Shown here: in pieces, positions 7,361-11,625 of the stretch
How positions within the stretch are numbered: the first letter of the stretch is position 1
How the letters are laid out: each line of letters begins with the position of its first letter
NCBI GenBank assembly: GCA_003978405.1
Contig: QNZU01000057.1
Location: 1 to 11,625, forward strand
Source: Sulfurospirillum sp.
GTDB taxonomy: Bacteria; Campylobacterota; Campylobacteria; Campylobacterales; QNZT01
Direction of reading: 5' to 3'
DNA length: 11,625 bases
The notes under the pieces: generated by a model
Seen by the model: only the letters and a program-made list of their open reading frames with translations
The model's database searches: none
Told to the model about the DNA's origin: nothing
Translations under genes and position numbers: made by a program

Positions 7361-8301
7361 TGAAAAAGTTAGTCATAGCAACAAGAAAGAGTAAACTTGC
7401 CCTGTGGCAATCAGAGCATATAAAAGCTCTTTTAAAACAGAGATATCCTGATCTTGAAGTAGAACTACTTCAAATGAGCACCAAAGGGGATAAAATCCTA
7501 GATACTCCTTTGGCAAAAATTGGTGGTAAGGGGCTTTTTACAAAAGAGTTAGAACTTGCAATGCTTGATGGTCGTGCTCACATTGCCGTTCACTCTTTAA
7601 AAGATGTTCCTATGGAGTTTCCTAAAGGGCTTACTCTTGCAGCTATTACAAAAAGAGAAGATCCTACTGATGCACTTCTAAGTGAAAAATACAGCTCTAT
7701 AGATGAGCTTCCTGAAGGTGCAGTTGTTGGTACTACAAGTCTAAGAAGAAGGATGCAACTTTTAGCCTATAGAAAAGATTTACGCATAAAGTCTCTTAGG
7801 GGAAATATCAATACAAGAATTCAAAAGCTAAAAGATGGTGAGTTTGATGCTATTATATTAGCAAGTGCCGGTATCAAAAGGCTTGGTATTAGTGATAGTG
7901 TGAGGTTTGCTACTCCTATAGATACAACAGAAATGATACCAGCTATGGGACAGGCAGCTCTTGGAATTGAAGCTATTGATGATCCAAAAGTGCTTGAGAT
8001 GATAGAGTTTTTAAATGATGAAGAGGCTTTTATTGAGACAAAGGTTGAGAGAGATTTTGTCACTATATTACAAGGTGGATGTCAAGTTCCTATAGGTGTT
8101 CATGCTAAATTAAACGGTGATAAAATCATTGTTCGAGCCATCATAGGTATGCCTGATGGCTCAAAAATGTTAAAAGAGAAAAGAGTCTGCAACAGATCAT
8201 CATATGTTCAACTTGGAAAAGAGTTGGCAGATGTGATGATAGAAAATGGTGCTATTACACTACTAAGAAGTGCTCAAGATATGGCTGAGGAGCTTTTGTA
8301 A
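7360..8301 (+). CDS. hemC: Porphobilinogen deaminase (hydroxymethylbilane synthase)
   Basis: This enzyme polymerises four porphobilinogen units into hydroxymethylbilane on a dipyrromethane cofactor, in the cytoplasm. The 313 residues show the standard features: IATRKSKLALWQ (6-17), STKGD (40-44), IGGKGLFTKELE, VHSLKDVP with catalytic D82, GTTSLRRR (124-131), LRGNINTRIQKL, MGQAALGIE and LQGGCQVPIG with cofactor-attachment C241. The start is GTG at 7360, whose G is the last base of the preceding stop (TAGTG); the ribosome binding site is weak, so translation is likely coupled to the dsb-like gene. It is the last gene of the + strand cluster; its TAA lies in the loop of a hairpin that also covers the stop of the convergent lipoprotein gene. 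Confidence 0.97.
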   Translation: MKKLVIATRKSKLALWQSEHIKALLKQRYPDLEVELLQMSTKGDKILDTPLAKIGGKGLFTKELELAMLDGRAHIAVHSLKDVPMEFPKGLTLAAITKREDPTDALLSEKYSSIDELPEGAVVGTTSLRRRMQLLAYRKDLRIKSLRGNINTRIQKLKDGEFDAIILASAGIKRLGISDSVRFATPIDTTEMIPAMGQAALGIEAIDDPKVLEMIEFLNDEEAFIETKVERDFVTILQGGCQVPIGVHAKLNGDKIIVRAIIGMPDGSKMLKEKRVCNRSSYVQLGKELADVMIENGAITLLRSAQDMAEELL

Positions 8302-8309
8302 GCTCCTTA
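8286..8309. terminator. Hairpin between convergent hemC and lipoprotein genes
   Basis: AGGAGCTT and AAGCTCCT (8288-8295 and 8300-8307) pair perfectly around a four-base loop, with one G-U and one A-U pair possible outside. The stem covers the stop codons of both genes. There is no good U tract on either side, so it may be a weak bidirectional terminator or mainly protect 3' ends. Confidence 0.45.
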
Positions 8310-9935
8310 AGAGTGGGCTTGTTCTGGTGCTCCACCTACATGAATCTTATCAACTATTTCTAAACTATCCAAATCTATCTTTAAAAAATCTCCATCTTGA
8401 GTGGCAAATGTATAGTAGTATTGACCATCAGGTGAGACATATGAAAAGTGTGGTTGAAACAGATGTTTGTCATTTGGATCAAACTGGTGATTAAAACCAA
8501 TTCTCAACTCTTTTTTGATACTTAAATCATCTAAATCAATAAATGTCAAGATATTTGAGTAGTGATTTGTGATAATTGCTAGATTTTTACTCTTTGAAAA
8601 CTCAACATGAGCAGCTCCAAGCTTGGCAGACAGTACTTTGATAACATCCATTGATGATCTATCAATGATATATACTTTGCCATCTAATACAGGCACAACT
8701 AAGTATTGACCATCAGGTGTGACACCAGCGTGATGAGTAGTAGGTGATACATTATCAATTCTTTGACTACTTTGTGATAACCAAGCAGCTCTTCCTGTTC
8801 TTTTTAAAACTCCTAGCTTTGGATCAAATTCAAGCTCTAAGACATAAGGGTTAAAGCCTTGACTTAGATCTCCCTCTCCCATAGCATAAAAGATTCTTGT
8901 ATCTTTTTTAGAAATTGGAAATCTATCTCTTTCTATCGCATGAAAAGCTGTTCCTGCACTCAAGGTTGAAGTCTCTTTGATATTAAGCATATCATTGTCT
9001 AGTTTGCTAACTTCATAAACTCTTACTACTTTATTGACTCTATCGATGAGTCCAAAATGATCTTCATCAAACCAGAGTGCATGACCTGTAGCAGAACCTG
9101 AACCTCCATTTGAAGTGATCTGTGATTTGTCATAATGATTTCTATCCCCTAGAGTTGCTACAACTCTATCAGTGGATACATCGATGATGTCTACCACTGG
9201 CATATCTTTTGCCGAGAGTAGTTGAATATTATATTTTTTATTATAAGCACCTATGGCTCTTGGTTTGTGATCTCTTAGATTTACACTCTTAACCTCACCT
9301 GTTTTAAAGTTAACTACATCAAATGAATCAGAGTTTTGAGTTCTGATATAAAATCTATCACTCTCACCAGCTCTATCTATAGAGTGTGGATTGATACCAT
9401 TTACTGCTAATGCTTCATAAGTCATATTTGCATAATCAATGCGGAGGACTCTATTTAATCCATGCTCTTGAGGTCTTGGATCTGCATAATATAAAACATT
9501 TTTTTCTTTTTTTAGTTCTATATTTGAATCTATAGGGATAACAGTTGTGGGATCCTCAACCTTTACAACACTGATATATCTCTTTGTTGTTGAACTATTT
9601 GATGAACTGTCACTTACACTATAACTAATTGTATAATTTCCCTCTTTGTGAGTGTTAAGATCACTCTCTACCTTAACTAAAGAGCTAAGATCACCATCTT
9701 TATCATCCATCGCACTGAATCCTGGATCTGTAAAATTCTCATCTACTATGATAGATACTCTTCTTTCTCCTATTAGTGAAATAGTAGGAGCAGTAGTATC
9801 CATGTTTACAGATTGGTTCTTTAGTTGAGTATTAGTTTTGTTTTTACTAGAAGATGAACTTTTACCACAACCGCTTAAAAGGAAAATTGCTAATAAAATA
9901 GATGTTAATTTTTTATTCACTTTTAGATAATTCAT
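8307..9935 (-). CDS. Lipoprotein with Ig-like (DUF5011) domain and beta-propeller
   Basis: This 542-residue protein begins with a lipoprotein signal peptide ending in LLSG-C23, the only cysteine, followed by a Ser-rich linker. Residues about 48-125 look like a DUF5011-type bacterial Ig-like domain (TAPTISLIG, FTDPGFSAMDDKDGDL, EGNYTISYSVSDSS). A linker rich in Lys/Glu leads to a propeller of about seven blades (147-542) of the YVTN/cytochrome cd1-like superfamily, with VTPDGQYLVVPV, YVSPDGQYYYTF and a closing IHVGGAP. Nearly every blade begins with a histidine (H184, H223, H285, H332, H401/402, H443, H496 and H541), which would face the central channel. No haem motif is present. It is likely anchored on the periplasmic side of a membrane or on the surface. 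The function is unknown; metal binding or a sensor or redox role is speculative. TAAGG lies seven bases before the ATG. The gene separates hemC from ubiD on the opposite strand. Confidence 0.82.
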   Translation of the reverse strand: MNYLKVNKKLTSILLAIFLLSGCGKSSSSSKNKTNTQLKNQSVNMDTTAPTISLIGERRVSIIVDENFTDPGFSAMDDKDGDLSSLVKVESDLNTHKEGNYTISYSVSDSSSNSSTTKRYISVVKVEDPTTVIPIDSNIELKKEKNVLYYADPRPQEHGLNRVLRIDYANMTYEALAVNGINPHSIDRAGESDRFYIRTQNSDSFDVVNFKTGEVKSVNLRDHKPRAIGAYNKKYNIQLLSAKDMPVVDIIDVSTDRVVATLGDRNHYDKSQITSNGGSGSATGHALWFDEDHFGLIDRVNKVVRVYEVSKLDNDMLNIKETSTLSAGTAFHAIERDRFPISKKDTRIFYAMGEGDLSQGFNPYVLELEFDPKLGVLKRTGRAAWLSQSSQRIDNVSPTTHHAGVTPDGQYLVVPVLDGKVYIIDRSSMDVIKVLSAKLGAAHVEFSKSKNLAIITNHYSNILTFIDLDDLSIKKELRIGFNHQFDPNDKHLFQPHFSYVSPDGQYYYTFATQDGDFLKIDLDSLEIVDKIHVGGAPEQAHS

Positions 9936-9974
9936 AAATGAACCTTATAATTTATAATTTTAATCCAATCAGAT

Positions 9975-9980
9975 AGTATA
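9975..9980 (-). promoter_or_regulatory. Candidate -10 box for the lipoprotein gene
   Basis: The minus strand reads TATACT here, which would start transcription near 9968 and leave a leader of about 33 bases with TAAGG before the ATG. It overlaps the plus-strand TATAAT. Other AT-rich hexamers nearer the gene are possible. Confidence 0.4.
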
Positions 9981-9982
9981 AT
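9977..9982 (+). promoter_or_regulatory. Candidate distal -10 box for ubiD
   Basis: A perfect TATAAT without the TGn extension. A start near 9989 would give a leader of about 115 bases that includes the inverted repeat at 10025-10073. No -35 is apparent. Confidence 0.45.
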
Positions 9983-10024
9983 AAATTCCTTAATTAAAGG
10001 TTAAATAAAAATATAAAAGTAATA

Positions 10025-10073
10025 AATAGTTATCTTTAGTTTTTGATTAGCTATTAACTAAAGATATACTATT
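10025..10073. repeat. Long imperfect inverted repeat upstream of ubiD
   Basis: TATCTTTAGTT (10031-10041) and AACTAAAGATA (10056-10066) are exact inverted copies around a 14-base spacer. The outer AATAGT (10025-10030) and ACTATT (10068-10073) extend the pairing by six more with one unpaired T (10067), giving 17 base pairs in all. It lies 17 bases before the ubiD ribosome binding site and overlaps a possible -10 (TATACT, 10065-10070). It could be an operator for a dimeric regulator or a 5' leader hairpin; there is no U tract to make it a terminator. Confidence 0.7.
10065..10070 (+). promoter_or_regulatory. Candidate proximal -10 box for ubiD
   Basis: TATACT differs from consensus at one base and would start transcription near 10077, leaving a short leader with AAAGGAG (10091-10097). 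It lies in the right arm of the inverted repeat, so a protein bound there would block it. It competes with the distal TATAAT as the real promoter. Confidence 0.4.
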
Positions 10074-10104
10074 GTTAGATCTGTTCATACAAAGGAGTTG
10101 ATCT

Positions 10105-11625
10105 ATGCAAGAGGCAATTAAGTTACTAAAAGAGCATGGTTTGTTAAGAGAGATTGAAGAAGAGCTTGATATTGATCTAGAGATACCACATATTGCATAT
10201 ATTGAAGTGAAAAAAGAGGATTCAAAAGCACTTCTGTTTAAAAATCCAGTTTCCAAAAGGTTGAATAAAAAGTTTGAAACTCCGGTTTTGATGAATCTTT
10301 TTGGTTCCAAAAGAGCAACAGAACTCTTTTTGGAAAAAGATCCAGATATCATTGCACAAGAGATCGATGAACTTCTCAAACTAAAACCACCGACATCTTT
10401 TAGTGATAAGATTGGAATGTTAGGCAGACTTATCTCTTTTAAAAATGTTTTTCCAAAAAGATTAAAATCAAAAGGAGCTTCCCAAGAGATTGTGATGAGT
10501 GATCCTGACCTTGAAGCCTTGCCAATCCTAAAGACTTGGCCCAAAGATGGTGGAGCATTTATCACAATGGGGCAGGTTTATACCCAATCACTTGATGGAA
10601 AAAGAAAAAACTTAGGGATGTATAGACTCCAAGTCTATGATAAGAATCACCTTGGAATGCATTGGCAGATACATAAAGATAGTGCAAACTTTTTTCATGA
10701 GTATAAAGAGGCAGGCATAAAGATGCCAGTTTCCATTGCCATAGGTGGTGATCCTCTCTACACTTGGTGTGCTACCGCTCCTTTGCCTCACGGTGTTTTT
10801 GAATTATTGCTTTATGGTTTTATCAAAAATGAGAATGCTAGATTGGTAAAGTGTTTAAGCAATGATCTTTATGTGCCAGAAGATGCAGACTTTATCATAG
10901 AGGGTTTTGTAGATCCTGCTAAGTTGAGAATTGAAGGACCTTTTGGAGATCACACAGGATACTATACCCTTGAAGAGGAGTATCCTGTGATGGAAGTTAG
11001 TGCTATTACAAGCAAAAAAGCTCCGATCTATTTAGCAACGGTTGTCGGCAAACCACCTCTTGAAGATAAGTATATGGGATGGGCGACTGAGAGGATATTT
11101 TTGCCACTTCTAAAGACTACTGCTCCTGATCTAATCGACTATGTTATGCCTGAAAACGGAGTTTTTCATAACTTAATCATCGCCAAAATGAAGCCACTCT
11201 ATCCGGGTCACGCCAAACAGTTTATGCATGCATTTTGGGGAGTAGGGCAGATGAGTTTTGTAAAACATGCCATTTTTGTAGCTGATGATGCACCTAATCT
11301 TGAAAATTACGATGCTTTGAGTGATTATATCTTAGATCGGGTTATGGTGGATAATATCATCATCAGTGAGGGGGTTTGCGATGCACTAGATCACTCTTCT
11401 GACGATTTTGCATATGGCGGCAAACTAGGAGTTGATTGTACAAAAGATAATGTTGACTTTCCAAAAAAGAAGAGAATCAGTGATGAAGAACTGTATGAAA
11501 AGATGCAAACAATAGATCCATCTATCAAAGGAGTTAAACAGTATAAACAATATACCAAAACTCCAATTTGTGTTATATCTATAGATAAAAAAAGAGCTGT
11601 AAAAGAGATCTACAATGATCTTAAA
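10105..11625 (+). CDS. UbiD-family decarboxylase, probably menaquinone synthesis (3' end missing)
   Basis: The frame is open from ATG 10105 to the window end: 507 codons without a stop, against roughly 600 residues for family members in this phylum. AAAGGAG stands seven bases before the start. UbiD enzymes decarboxylate aromatic acids with prenylated FMN made by a UbiX-type partner, which is not in this window. Visible family features are KNLGMYRLQVYD with R174, the GGDP and ATAPLPHG segments, EGPFGDHTGYY with E277, D282 and H283 (the R/E/D residues expected around the cofactor), PPLEDKYMG (317-325), and late DHSSDDFAYGGKLGVD, which resembles the SCO4490-type menaquinone decarboxylases (MqnL) more than E. 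coli UbiD. Campylobacterota use menaquinone made by the futalosine route, so that role is inferred. Its usual position right after hemC is interrupted here by the lipoprotein gene. Confidence 0.9.
   Translation, partial: MQEAIKLLKEHGLLREIEEELDIDLEIPHIAYIEVKKEDSKALLFKNPVSKRLNKKFETPVLMNLFGSKRATELFLEKDPDIIAQEIDELLKLKPPTSFSDKIGMLGRLISFKNVFPKRLKSKGASQEIVMSDPDLEALPILKTWPKDGGAFITMGQVYTQSLDGKRKNLGMYRLQVYDKNHLGMHWQIHKDSANFFHEYKEAGIKMPVSIAIGGDPLYTWCATAPLPHGVFELLLYGFIKNENARLVKCLSNDLYVPEDADFIIEGFVDPAKLRIEGPFGDHTGYYTLEEEYPVMEVSAITSKKAPIYLATVVGKPPLEDKYMGWATERIFLPLLKTTAPDLIDYVMPENGVFHNLIIAKMKPLYPGHAKQFMHAFWGVGQMSFVKHAIFVADDAPNLENYDALSDYILDRVMVDNIIISEGVCDALDHSSDDFAYGGKLGVDCTKDNVDFPKKKRISDEELYEKMQTIDPSIKGVKQYKQYTKTPICVISIDKKRAVKEIYNDLK

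Noticed and set aside
8270..8494. Open frame of 74 codons on the plus strand
   Set aside because: It starts inside hemC and runs antisense through the end of the lipoprotein gene, with no ribosome binding site or recognisable domain.
8307..9935. Nitrous oxide reductase or cytochrome cd1
   Set aside because: The propeller resembles that superfamily, but there is no CuA domain, no haem-binding CxxCH and the only cysteine is the lipidation site.
10043..10057. FNR-like half-site TTGAT in the loop of the inverted repeat
   Set aside because: The second half does not match ATCAA; only one half-site is present.
10025..10073. Rho-independent terminator
   Set aside because: There is no U run after either arm and no gene on either strand ends just before it.
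9936..10104. Small RNA or short gene in the control region
   Set aside because: No open frame with a ribosome binding site and no terminator was found; the inverted repeat and -10 boxes explain the visible structure.
10047..10565. Open frame of 172 codons on the minus strand
   Set aside because: It lies opposite the start of the well-supported ubiD gene, has no matching ribosome binding site and reads as Ser/Leu/Phe-rich antisense sequence.

Overview
The window looks like a piece of a low-GC chromosome from Campylobacterota (the former Epsilonproteobacteria). Three things point there: the run polyprenyl synthase, hemA, proS, fxsA, (dsb), hemC, ubiD matches the gene neighbourhood known from Campylobacter and Helicobacter; an HP0242-like (DUF2018) protein and a small exported protein precede it; and the promoters are extended -10 boxes in AT-rich DNA without a recognisable -35. 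Sequence alone does not fix the genus; a Sulfurimonas- or Sulfurovum-like free-living member is plausible.

Layout. 1-753 (+) is the 3' part of an ATP-grasp protein. It meets tail to tail, with a 14-base overlap, the bpt gene (740-1480, -), an aminoacyl-tRNA-protein transferase of the N-degron pathway. A short divergent promoter region (about 1481-1536) then launches a very compact eight-gene + strand cluster, 1537-8301: DUF2018 protein, exported protein, long-chain polyprenyl diphosphate synthase, hemA, proS, fxsA, a periplasmic DsbA/DsbC-like protein and hemC. All junctions are overlaps or gaps of 7 bases or less, so these genes are probably co-transcribed. A hairpin covering both stop codons separates hemC from a convergent lipoprotein gene (8307-9935, -) with an Ig-like domain and a histidine-bearing beta-propeller. 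A 169-base divergent control region (9936-10104) carries overlapping -10 boxes and a long imperfect inverted repeat. A UbiD-family decarboxylase gene (10105 to the window end, +) follows and is cut by the window edge.

How the genes fit together. HemA and HemC are the first committed step and the tetrapyrrole-forming step of haem synthesis from glutamyl-tRNA. The polyprenyl synthase makes the quinone side chain, and the UbiD-like protein is probably the decarboxylase of menaquinone synthesis (futalosine route). The window is therefore largely a respiratory-cofactor locus, with ProRS as a housekeeping passenger and the Dsb-like protein possibly serving periplasmic cytochrome or other thiol proteins. 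No mobile element, CRISPR array, tRNA or rRNA was seen, and no gene-free stretch exceeds 300 bases. Most of the window is ordinary core genome. The least explained parts are the His-rich propeller lipoprotein, the inverted repeat upstream of ubiD, and the DUF2018/exported-protein pair at the head of the operon.
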